Assembly (NCBI GenBank): GCA_007922305.1
Contig: ML677348.1
Coordinates: 17,375,442-17,439,441, forward strand
Direction: 5' to 3'
Length of the DNA stretch: 64,000 nt
DNA from: Dermatemys mawii
Lineage: Eukaryota; Chordata; Testudines; Dermatemydidae
The position numbers were made by a program, and so were the translations under genes. The notes under the pieces were generated by a model. It searched no databases. It saw only the letters and a list, made by a program, of their open reading frames with translations, and was not told the origin of the DNA. Position 1 is the stretch's first letter. The number at the start of each line of letters is the position of its first letter. Positions 32,436 to 42,589 of the stretch are shown here, one piece after another.

Positions 32436-33175
32436 AGAATCATAGATTCATAGAATATTAGAGTTGGAAGAGAGCTCAGGAAGTCATGTAGTCCAATCTC
32501 CTGCTCAAAACAGGACCAACCCCAACTAAATCATCTCACCCAGGGCTTTGTCAAGCCGGGCCTTAAAAACCATTAAAAATGGAGATTCCACCACCTCCCT
32601 AGGTAACCCATTCCAGTGCTTCACCACCCTCCTATTAGGAATAGTGTTTCCTAATATCCAACCTAGACCTAACCCACTGCAACTTGAGACCATTGCTTCT
32701 TGTTCTGTCATCTGCCACCACTGAGAACAGCCTTCAATTACCTGAAGCAGGGATTTAAAGATGATACTCCATCATCTTTAAATCCCTGCTTCAGGTGCTT
32801 GAAGGCTGCTATCAAATCCCCCCTCACTCTTCTCTTCTGCAGACTAAATAAACCCAGTTCCCTCAGCCTCTCCTTGTAAGTAATGGGACCATCCTCCTAA
32901 TCATTTTCATTGCTCTTTGCTGGACTCTCTCCAATTTGTCCAGATACCTTCTGTAGTGGGAGGACCAAAACTAGACAAAATACTCCAAGTGTGACCTCAC
33001 CAGTGGTGAATAGAGGGGAATAATCACTTCCTTCGATCTGCTGGCAATGCTTCTGCTAACGCAGCCCAATATGCTGTTGGCCTTCTTGGCAACAAGGGCA
33101 CATGACTGACTCATATCCAGCTTCTCGTCCACTGTAATCCCCAGGTCCTTTCCTGCAGAACTGCAGTTTAGTCAA
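32436..33175 (-). mobile_element. CR1 LINE, 3' end fragment, minus strand
   Basis: The plus strand starts TAGATTCATAGAATATTAGA, then GTCATGTAGTCCAATCTCC, CCCAACTAAATCATCTCACC, GGAGATTCCACCACCTCC and CTTCTCTTCTGCAGACTAAA, to CTGTAATCCCCAGGTCC. This is the reverse complement of the CR1 3' UTR plus ORF2 C-terminus (same subfamily as 48424-50163). Inside it, 32728-32808 is an inverted duplication that replaces about 35 bp of normal CR1 sequence. Confidence 0.9.
32728..32808. repeat. Quasi-palindrome inside CR1
   Basis: The arms 32740-32765 and 32771-32796 are perfect 26-bp complements around a 5-base loop, ACTCC. The stem extends to 32728/32808 with two non-Watson-Crick pairs (32738/32798 and 32739/32797). 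Comparison with the CR1 copy at 48424-50163 shows that the right arm (CTTCAGGTGCTTGAAGGCTG) is the normal CR1 sequence and the left arm is its inverted copy. Confidence 0.9.
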
Positions 33176-34263
33176 TTTATGCTGCTTCATAAAAGGAGTC
33201 TAACATTTCCCTTTTCAAATAAACAGGGAGCACCTTTTTAATGGTGCTCAAAGACCATGTGCAAAAGTGTTTACACAATCACAGTAGTGCAGGCAAGTTA
33301 TTACTGGTATTATTATTAGTGCCTAGACACACTGTCTATTTAGTTCTATACAGATATACAGTAAAAGTCAATTAAACAGCTTATAACCTTGAGTGAGAAC
33401 ACATCAATAGGCATCAATATAGGAAAACTTAGGCAGGTATCCAAACATTAATACTTGCCCCACACTGTGCAAATGCAGCTGTGGTACCTATGAGCACAGA
33501 GAGATCACCTGGTTTAAAAGTTTGACTTAACAGTAGATGCAGCAAATCTATTAATCCTTGGTTTAGTTACAGAAAGTATGAAGTAATTTCATGTGCCAAT
33601 AAGATTCACTACTTTGAAATCCAGAACATTTGTTGATTCATGAAGTCATTTTAGTCTAATCTCAGACATTCAGCTGACAAAGTTAATGGGTCAGAGTTCA
33701 AAAAAGTAAGTCTTGAAGACTATCAGTGAGGTTCTGTTCGTGGTTACACTGGTCAGTGGAATTACTCCAGATTTACAAAGGTAAATGAGATCAAAATTGA
33801 GCTCCATATGCAACTGAATACATTCATGTACAATCATTCATATGTGAGCAAATGTATTTCTTCACAGACTTTGGCTCTCCATTTTAAATAACGTGGCCCA
33901 TATGTTTAAATATAGCCATATATAAAATAATCTCCTGGATAATCTTTTACATCATGAACTGTTACTGAATTTACTGATCATATATCTCTGGCGAAGGGCA
34001 GTTCTCTGAACTACTTTCAAGAGCGGATTCTTATTTGCACTATGGCCCACTCGCATTTACACGCACCAGAATGGTGTAAAATGGCCTTGCCATAAATGAG
34101 AATGAAGCCTTCTGCCTATAAAGACTGAAAACTTTTGCCCCTGCCCTCCTATATGGAAAGAATTAAATCGCTTCCAAATTACATTACGGCACTGAACAAA
34201 TTTTGATGACTGTAGCTCACGTCCACAAAACAAGCAGTGACTGAGATTTACTGATTTACCATT
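33176..34263. other. Unrecognised, with a possible palindromic relic at 33722-33800
   Basis: GGTTACACTGGTCAGTGGAA and TTACTCCAGATTTACAAAGG resemble the amniote palindromic repeat with ACACTGGTGTAAATC blocks. No gene is seen. Confidence 0.4.
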
Positions 34264-34598
34264 GTGGGTAGGGTTCCCAGAAGTCCAGCTTTCGACTGGA
34301 ATGCCCAGTCAAAAAGCGACCCTGGTGGCTGACCAGGCTGCTAAAAGTTCAACCAGTGGTGCAGAGGGGCTAAGGCAGGCTCCCTGCCTCCTGAGGCTCC
34401 ACACGGCTCCCAGAAGTAGCCAGCATGTCCGGCTCCTAGGCGCAGGGGTGGCCCCGGCAGCTCCACGTACTGATGCACCAGCTGTGCAGTTCCCAGCCCA
34501 TATTCTGCCTATATGGCCCTGAATATGTCACATGGGCCACAGCTGTGTGCTGACTGTTCTGCAAGCGGCCCACCTGCCATGGGTTTAGAACCCCTGAG
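34264..34598. repeat. GC-richer turtle repeat plus hAT 3' end fragment
   Basis: The left part has AAGTCCAGCTTTCGACTGGA, ATGCCCAGTCAAAAAG, CTAAGGCAGGCTCCCTGCCT and GGCATGTCCGGCTCC-like blocks that I recognise as a dispersed turtle repeat. The right part ends GCCATGGGTTTAGAACCCCTG, the inverse of a CAGGGGTTCTAAA hAT terminus. The 86-codon ORF over this block is not a gene. Confidence 0.5.
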
Positions 34599-34610
34599 AT
34601 AGAAAATAAG

Positions 34611-34692
34611 GCCCTGATCCAGCAAAACACTTAAGCTGTGTCTTGATCTTAGTGAGACTAACTTATGTGCTTGCAGTTAAGATCAAGATTCA
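34611..34692. repeat. Half of a palindromic GGCCCTGATCC-type element
   Basis: GGCCCTGATCCAGCAAAACA then CTTAAGCTGTGTC, with ATGTGCTTGCAGTTAAGATC at the right. The outer right terminus is missing. Confidence 0.5.
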
Positions 34693-35069
34693 GTGTTTTG
34701 GAGGGTCGGGGGGCAGAGACTGTTTGGCATCTTGCAGGTTCCAGATTCAGATTGTTCATATATGAACATTCATAATAGAGCTAATCACAGTCCTGGAAAT
34801 TTTGATGAAAAGGGGGGAAAATGCTTCACTAAATTATCACATCATTTTTCCAACTACCAAGCCAGGATAAATTATTCAAAAGAAATAATAGTAAGAAAAA
34901 ACAGGAATTATTTTTAATGGTCATGCCTTTTGCGGTAGTTGTTGACCAGCTCTAATTCTGGATGCAGAAATAATGGCCCCCTTCTCCATCACATAGTCTT
35001 TCCTATTTGTATATTATTTAGTGCTCTAACCTTGAGTTTCTTACTCAGGCAAAACTCCCTTTGAAGTAG
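34693..35069. other. Unrecognised stretch, no gene seen
   Basis: No repeat or credible coding frame is seen; the 74-codon ORF at 34693-34917 shows no domain. Confidence 0.45.
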
Positions 35070-35430
35070 CAAGGTCCAAAGTAAAGAGCACAAACCTGGA
35101 AACTAGGAATTATGCCCAGCTCACCTGTTGAAATGCTGTATGCTCTTGGGCAAATCATTTAGGCCCAAATTTCAAAGCCAGGCACTTCAATTTTTGAATG
35201 TCCAAGTTGAGACAGATACTGAGGAATCTGCTTTCCAGAGAAGCAAGGCACTGTCCACTTGACTGTAATGAGAACCAAAGGTTCTCCCCATGTCTGAAAT
35301 TCAGGCATTAGGGTAGGCGTGTCTCAAGCTGCCCTACCTAAAATTGAGGTACCCCAAATGAATGAAAATGTAGACCTTTACATCTATGCCTCAGTTTTCC
35401 CCATCTGTAAAATGCAGAGATGAAAAAAAC
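35070..35430 (+). mobile_element. MIR-like CORE-SINE interrupted by another repeat
   Basis: The head is at 35070-35160 (GTAAAGAGCACAAACCTGGA, GCCCAGCTCACC, GCTCTTGGGCAAATCATTTA). The CORE resumes at about 35376 (CATCTATGCCTCAGTTTTCC, CCATCTGTAAAATGCAGAG). The 215 bp between (AAATTTCAAAGCCAGGCACT, GAAATTCAGGCATTAGGG, CCTAAAATTGAGG) are foreign to the SINE and look like a decayed palindromic repeat. Confidence 0.6.
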
Positions 35431-37009
35431 CAATATCAGTACCAAGTACATTATAATGAATTATAATCACAGCATAGCATTAGTGTTGGCATTGGCTTCA
35501 GTGAAAGTTTTGCCTAAGGGACAAATTCAAGGCTGAAATAATCAAAGATTTTTGGTCAACTAATTCAGAGAGACACCATTCAAACGATGTTCCCTCAAGG
35601 ATATCCACTGATAAACATATATCCTACAATGCACAGCTGATGTAGTACATGTGAAGATAGATGGACAATTATTGTGCCTTCTTATATATTCATTTAGAAT
35701 CCAGATGTTTAAAAATAAATAGTATTGCAAACTCAAGAGCTGGTATTTACAGTAACAAACTCCAGAACAATTTGATTCAGTAAGTGCCACCCAGAGGAAT
35801 CTTGACTAAAAAGAGGAAAAATGTTATAGCATTTTATCTTTGCTTAATTGTGTCTTTATTTTACACTACATGCTTTATTCTCTGCCCTTTTCACACAGCC
35901 AGCTGCCTTTTGGAGTCCTATTAAGAAGCAGACCGGCTTCAGGCTGTAACAGGCACCAGCTTCCAAAGCCCATTCTATTGATGCATCACATTGCTTGTAT
36001 GTGCCTGCAGGCACATCACAAAAGTTCCTATATTCTGTTTCCTTTTCAAACTGCTGGGGGGAAGAAGAAAAAAAAATGTGTGTGAGAAGCATAAACTACT
36101 AAAACAATGTTTGCAGCTAAGTATCCTGCCTCACAATAGAGTTCAATAATTAATGACACAGTGGAATGTCTGGTTCACACTGAGTTCAGGTTCATCCTGT
36201 TATCAACTGAGCAGACAGAGGAAGTGACATCGTACACGCAGGCTCTTGTTTGAAGGCAAGGAAGTACAGCAAGAAGTTTCAGCACTAGTATTTGGGCAGG
36301 AAGTATCCTTTTTTTTTAAAGGCTGGGTTGTGTTTACGTCAGTCCTCTAAACTGCCGTTTTCACTCAGCCATGCATAACGAGCTCAGTCCTGCAAGTTGC
36401 AGAGTATCCGCCACAACAGACGTCAGCGGAGGGTACTCAGTATCTTGCAGGACTACCTTGTTATGAGGGATGAATATGCAGCTGTTTCCAAGGCAAATTT
36501 TTGTTTAAAAATGACTGAGGGGGGTCTTTTCACCTAATCCAGCTAACTCTTCCCTGTGCATGTAAGTGACCCACTGGATTCAACAGGCCTACTTGAGTAT
36601 GCAAAGATTACTCACACAGATAATGTAGCATCAGGCGCGGGAACCTTACCTTACAGTCCCTGCAATCACAGAACAATGCTGTACATGGCCATCTCCAGGA
36701 TATCAAAGAGCTAGGTCTGCCGGACCTTGGTTGACAGATTTTTCCTGCCCATACATGTACTGAAAAATTCTTGCTTGCTTGGCATATTTGCACCATATAT
36801 ATTACAATATTATTATGAAATGAACATTCTTAGGCATTGGGAAACAGCAGCAAATATAAAACACTCCTCAAAGCCCTAAAAAGGTTCCTCTTAATACCCC
36901 ACAGATATTTATTCTGGTGTTTAATGATGTTTTTCCATCCACCCTTCAGAATCCCTGCCTACTATGGTCTGGGGTCTTTTTTTAGAAGTTCTCCTTATCT
37001 TAAGGCCAA
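35431..37009. other. Unrecognised stretch with an 18-bp perfect palindrome
   Basis: ATGTGCCTGCAGGCACAT at 35999-36016 is a perfect 18-bp palindrome. GAGCTCAGTCCTGCAAG and TATCTTGCAGGACTACC at about 36380-36455 are inverse to each other and may be another relic of the palindromic family. No gene is seen. Confidence 0.45.
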
Positions 37010-37157
37010 ACCCTGCCAACACTTACACCTGAGTAACTTTACTCACATGAATAGTCTCACTGAACTCAACACAGCAGCTCAGACAAGTATGGTTACTGCA
37101 TGGACTGCTAACGTGACCAAAGCTACTCATAGGGGCATTTACAGAATCAGGCACTTA
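37010..37157. repeat. Palindromic-element relic
   Basis: The left side is GGCCAAACCCTGCCAACACT then TACACCTGAGTAACTTTACT. The right side is AAGCTACTCATAGGGGCATT then TACAGAATCAGGC, partly inverse. This is the same type as 26289-26395 but more decayed. Confidence 0.5.
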
Positions 37158-37696
37158 TGTCACAAGGGCAGGGGCCTTGTCTTGTTATCTACTTTTTTAA
37201 AAAGATAGTGCTCGTAGGTGTGCCAGTTGGAATATTAATTATAATTCTAGCTGACACATCAAACAGGACTTACTAGTTTATTGATGCACCCTGCTGAGTC
37301 TGTCTGGCTTAGGGTTTTGTATTGCACCCATCAGAGTATCTAAGCACCCTTAAAATATCAACATATGAAAATTTATTTTAGTTACAAACCCAGGAATTTG
37401 TTTACAACTTTCCCACCCTGTTTTCCCTCATCTCAGCCTTTACTACAGTAATGTTACCATACCCTTAGAAATGAGCTGTGCTAGGATGTCTGTCGTTGAG
37501 CCTTTCAAATGGAGATGAATTGAATAGTTTTGGTCAGAACACCACAGACTTTGTGCACTAGCATCAATGGTTTCCAACAGCTTTGGACAAGCTGATTTCA
37601 GTTAAATACTTCATAAAGTCTGGTCCCTTGGTGATGTGGATGGGAAGAAGATGAACTCCAAAGATGTCAATTGGCTGAATAGTTTGAGAGAGCAAT

Positions 37697-37984
37697 CCAG
37701 GCTATGTGTACACTACAGTGTATGTCGGTATAAATTATGTCGCTCAGGGATGTGAATAAGACATGCACACACTCCGAGTGTGTAAGTTACACCAACCTAA
37801 GTGCCAGTACGGGACAACGCTGTGTCAGCAGGAGAGCTTCTCCCGCCAACATGACTACCACCATTGGCAGGGACTAGAGTAATTAAGTCTATGGGAAAGC
37901 TCTCTCCTGTCATCTTAGAGCGCCTGCACTGGCGGTAGGGTCTGCACCGCTGTACACTCTGTTGTGTAGCCGTCGCCTAGTAAT
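37697..37984. mobile_element. TGTCTACAC-family MITE, GTCGCTCAGGG subfamily
   Basis: The left end is GGCTATGTGTACACTACAGT, followed by TATGTCGCTCAGGGATGTGA and GTAAGTTACACCAACCTAAG. The right side has CGCTGTACACTCTGTTGTGT and AGCCGTCGCCTAG. It is about 288 bp and non-coding. Confidence 0.7.
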
Positions 37985-38165
37985 ATGCCAGCTCATGGGT
38001 TCCCAGTCTAGTGGCCACAAAGAGATATCAGGGAGCCATGAACACTCCCCCTGTTTTATGGCTAAATAAAGGAGGAGAGATCACAAGCTTATAGGAGGGG
38101 AATCCTGAAAGATTTTTCTGTTGTTACAGGGGGGTCTTAATATGAGAAAAAAAAGTTGAGAACTA
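37985..38165. repeat. Possible decayed hAT MITE
   Basis: CATGGGTTCCCAGTCTAGTG at the left and AAAAAAAGTTGAGAACTATT at the right resemble inverted hAT ends of the CAGNGGTTCTCAAC type. The similarity is weak and there is no clear target duplication. Confidence 0.35.
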
Positions 38166-40735
38166 TTAGCTAGGATGAAGTAGCATAACTCGACAGAGTG
38201 AAGGTGAAGCTGCAGCTCACCCATCACCTGTAACCTTAGGGCTCATGCAATCTGTATTCACAGGAATTGTAGTTGCTATCCAAACTGAAGGATATTTATG
38301 TTGTGTGAACTTGGATGTCCATCAAAAACACAATGGAAGAAGTTCTGCACTGATATACGCTGTCAATGCATCCGCATTGTGGCACTGGGGAGGCGGGGTG
38401 AACATCAGAGCAGAATCTGGCCCAGTGTTTGGTTAAGTCTCTGCCTGATATCTATAGGAGCTTCAGTAACCAGGGATGTAGAAAAATATACAGGGAGCTT
38501 ATCAAACAGAGAGGTCTAAGGAAGCTCAATCTCAGAAAATTCCATAGTATGAATCAACGGGGGCATATTCCCGTGACTGTGAGAAACTGAAAATGTGAAT
38601 GATTTCTGCACATCTTGTGGCTTGGCGATTCTGAAGAAGTTCTGAGATCTACTCCACTGGAGGGACTATCAAAATAGCCTTACTTTGAGTGCAGCAACAG
38701 GTGTTTCTGAGGAAGCCAAGAAGGAGCTCTTGGTGGAAGCAACAGCCACGTTTACGTGTTAGAATTTGCTCTTTCTTGCACTACTTAATATTTACCCAAG
38801 CTGTAACCTTTCTTCACCTCAGGTAACTGTGCAGTCAGCTAGTTGCACGTCACGTTATGGCACAGAGTGGTTACTGTGTTAAAATATTGCTTCCCCCCAG
38901 CCCCCGACAAACAGTACCAAGAGCTGGGATTTAAAATTCCTGTTGCATGAACATTAACAGGAAAAGTATGCTGTCTCCTATTATGGAGCTGTGTTATAAA
39001 ACTGGAATGCTGTCCCCGCCTCGTCTGGCTCCCTGTCCTCAGGACTTTGCCAAAAATCATTCTGTATGCCAGAGTGAGAGTGTCACAATGGGAACAGCCT
39101 CCTGAGGCACAAAGACAAGAGGCGATGGATGTGTCAAGTTGGCAGAGGGTTTTTCTAATCTGCCAGTAACAAGCAAGTGACGTTCTTAGTCTTTCTGAAT
39201 TCTGATACGTACTGTACGCGCAGCCTTACAACTTAGCAAATGGCAGCTGTCTGCTGCTGATTGTGAACTGCACCCATTGTCTTTTCTAGGCGAGAGAAAG
39301 GAACTCCAGCTGACTCCTTTGCACGCATCTACTGCTGGTTTCAGTTTTTAAAATGATGGGCTAAAAACAAAGCCGCCCAAAGTTCTCCTTCTGAGCCTAC
39401 AGTGAGTTTGAGTCTCCTCTTGCTTCCACCACCTTGCCCCAGCATAACTCCACTGATAGTGTACCTGAAAGAAAATTCAGTCTCTGTACGTATCCAACAT
39501 GATCCTGGGTGTGTAAAGTCTGTAGCATCAGTTTCAGGGCAGCAGTAGTGAAGGGAATTTCAGGTACTAAATTCTGTTCTCAGTTATGGCAGTGTAAAGC
39601 CAGTGCATTTGAATGGAGTTAACCTGGGGTTACACCCATGTAATTGCACTGGGGTTTGTTTAACAGCACCGGGATTGATTGTCTTTACCCTGGGAAAAAA
39701 TGCATATTTTTAAAGTGTCCCTCTGTGCATCTCTGCATTGCCATTTTTTTTTATTTTGTCTAACAGTTTGTCAACAGTTTCCCTGTGTACAATGGGCTCT
39801 TTTTATACCTTCTCAGCCATTTCCAATTCAAAAAGTTTTTTTATCAAATTTACTTAGGAAATGCCTTCTGGGGTTACTTCTTCCTTTCCGGCCCATGATG
39901 TTCCATTTGACAAGAGCTATTTAAGGTGGGGTTTTTTATATAAAGAAGCTTGTTTAATTACATATAGAACATTTTAAGCCATAAGGCCAAGCCCTCCTCC
40001 ACACAGCAATGATCTAAGCACATCCAGGAAACTTTTGGTGCCAAAAATCTCAAAGTCTGGAGGAAATATTTGCAGGGCAACATGGCTCAAACTTGTCAGA
40101 GTTCACCAGCATAGGCACTAAAGCTTAGGTTTAAGTGTGTGTGCTGCACAAGAAATCAACACAAACAGAGACAGCTGTATGGGTTGAGTCCCAGTACAGA
40201 ACCTTACTTGAATGGTCTCAAATATGACTTCTCAGCCCAGGGCTTAAAAAATTCCAGTAAGATTTTGCAGGCTCGTATGTCAGACAGGAGCACAGGAACA
40301 GTTTACTGCAGTAAGGGTGAGGGGGAAAAGTGAAAATTGTCAGGAATTTGCACGGATGAAGCATGAAAAAGATCTTTGGATGGCAGTACTGGGCACAAAT
40401 CAGGTCCTGCACAGATATCACCTGGACATGTGCCAATGGCAGATACCTGTATCCAATCAGTGAGTTAACAGATGCTTTTGAAAGCTTGTTGCCAGCCCAA
40501 ATCCAATGCTATTTCCAACGTACTTCCCAAAAGAATAAGTCTTTGGCAAACAAATAGGACTGAGCTGCCTTTCTCTGCAGGCTAAAGCAAAGATCAGAAC
40601 AGGATAGGCAGAGAACTAAAACAGAGGTAGAAAAGCTGATCTCACCACAAACACACACACACACACAAAAAACAGTTCTACAAAAAGAATTACAGAGTTC
40701 ACAGAAGGGGCTGCGCTCCAGTGGAATTCATTAGA
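38166..40735. other. Long unrecognised stretch
   Basis: About 2.6 kb with no gene. A relic of a palindromic repeat is likely at 39575-39660 (CTCAGTTATGGCAGTGTAAA, GTTACACCCATGTAATTGC). A (CA)n tract lies at 40651-40667. The scattered ORFs of 60-81 codons have no domain. Confidence 0.5.
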
Positions 40736-41090
40736 GCTAGTTCTGGCAGTTCTGAAAAAAATGAAACACATTTGGTTCATTTAATGCAAAATCAAGCATT
40801 TTGTTTCAATTTTGAGCCCTGGAGCGGCTTTAAAAAAATAAAATTGAGAGAAGTGTCTAAACAAAAAGTCATTTAAAGCAAAATGTTTATTTAAAAAAAT
40901 ATTAACCAAAAACATATCAAAGCTATCAAAAAATAAATGTTTCTCTTTTCCTCTCCCTTCCCCCAAAACAAGTTGGCAAAACTGACATGAATTTGCTAAA
41001 CATGTTGAAGTTGCTGAATCTGCATTTGTTGCTGAAAAGAAGTTTCGGTTAAAAAATGTCACCTGGCTGTAGAATGAATACATTTCCCCT
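40736..41090. repeat. A/T-rich repeat of uncertain class
   Basis: AAAATGAAACACATTTGG, CATTTTGTTTCAATTTTGAG and GCTGAAAAGAAGTTTCGG mark an AAA/TTT-rich block. It is similar in style to 53870-54180, with inverted GAAATTTC/TTTTGAAA words. I recognise the style from turtle repeats but cannot place it in a class. Confidence 0.4.
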
Positions 41091-41565
41091 CTCTGGTTCT
41101 CTAAACCTCATAGTGGTGACTGTTAAAGTTTACCAGTTATATAACTTGTTCATGCCTTTGTGGCCTCTGTGACCTGTGTCATCAGAACATGCAAACAAAC
41201 CAAATAAAACTACAACAATGAAAGAAACCTACATTAATTTCTGTAACAGCTACCCTGTTAAGAGACATCTGATGGGAGAGGGAGAGGCAGTAACAGGGCA
41301 CTGTCAGCTACGTGTATTGGCTTGTACTGTTTTAAAGCTCAGTACTTCCAATACTGCAAAGAGATTAACCCCTTAAATCTAAGGTGATACTATATGTTGG
41401 TGTTACAAAGAATTCATAATGAAGAGGTAAAAGCAGGGATATAAGGGGTTAAAAACATGAGGGAGAGCCATATCAGGGTGCACTGCCTAACCTCCATGTA
41501 AGCAGGTCTCTTAACTCTGGATTCTGAGGCACATGTATCTTAGGGCTATAGAACTGGCCTCACCA
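41091..41565. other. Unrecognised stretch, no gene seen
   Basis: No repeat or credible coding frame is visible. Confidence 0.45.
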
Positions 41566-42583
41566 TTACTCCTGGGGGAATTCTGTGCCACTGCACTTGT
41601 GTAGAATTCACGTCTCCCACAGATTTCTTTGCTTCCCTGCAGAAAAACTGACATTTTGACTGGGAAGCAAAGAGAAGCTGCAAGAACAGTCACACATCAC
41701 TCCCTAACTGCACAGGTACAGAATTTCAGGCACCCAGAGCAACTGGCGGAGAGGTAAATCACTGCATGGCTGGGGCACCCCAACCAGTGGCTCCTATCCT
41801 GAGCTGGGATCAGCTGCTATCCCACCTGAGCTAGAGGCAGGAGATGACAGGACTTCCTCTTTCCCTGAAGGAGAAGCTGGGGCTGTGTCAGATTCATGCC
41901 CAGAAACCTATCCCAGCTGCAGGAAGCTCAGCATCATCCCCTGCTTCCTGCCCTCATCACTCCGCAGCTGCGGGGGGAGGGGTCACTGTACAGGGAACTG
42001 CTCCTCCATCCACCCAACCCCCCATGCATCCAGACCTCCCACACCCAGACACCCCTGCCAAGCCTCATCCCATATACCCAGAACCGTCATGGCCCTCCAT
42101 ACTTGAACCCCACCCCATTGAACCTCAACCCCTGCATCTGGAGCCCCCTGCAGCCAGACCCCATGTCTCCAGACCCCAACTCCTGCACCCAGACCACCCC
42201 CACTGAAATATCTGCACTCAATCCCCCNNNNNNNNNNCCCCCAACACTGAACCCCTTCACACTTGGATCCTGCTTGGTTGAGCCTGCCTGCCCCACAGCT
42301 GGTGAGCCTGGCACAGAGGGGCAGGGGTCTAGGGTGTTTCTGGGGCAAACCCAGGCCTTATGCTGTGTCAGGGTTGGGTGCAGCCTCACCACTGAGTCCA
42401 TTTCCCAGCGGTTGGTGGTGGGGGCTGCAGGGTGATCTCCCACTTTCATGCAGCCAGTGGCCTGTGCTCCCCACTGCCGTGCTGGAGCCTCTGCATTTAT
42501 TTATTGACAAATAAAACTTGCAGAATTTTAAAATATTGTGCACAGAATATTTAATTTTTTGTCACAGAATGCCCTCAGGAGTA
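41566..42583. mobile_element. Unclassified 1-kb element with ACTCCTGGGGGAATTCTG inverted ends
   Basis: The left end TTACTCCTGGGGGAATTCTG and the right end GAATGCCCTCAGGAGTA are inverted repeats. The 6-bp string TCACCA occurs immediately outside both (41560-41565 and 42584-42589), consistent with a target duplication. Outer segments are A/T-rich (GCAGAATTTTAAAATATTGT); the core from about 41840 to 42480 is C-rich with CCCAGAC-like words. An assembly gap (10 N) lies in the core. The ORFs of 120-179 codons over the core are proline-rich low-complexity frames on both strands and not genes. The class is unknown. Confidence 0.7.
42228..42237. other. Assembly gap (10 N)
   Basis: Ten undetermined bases lie within C-runs, which suggests a collapsed or unsequenced C-rich tandem tract. 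Confidence 0.95.
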
Positions 42584-42589
42584 TCACCA

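Noticed and set aside
41896..42435. 179-codon plus-strand ORF, proline-rich
   Set aside because: It is low-complexity, spans the N gap, has long opposite-strand ORFs in the same place, and lies inside the inverted-repeat element at 41566-42583.
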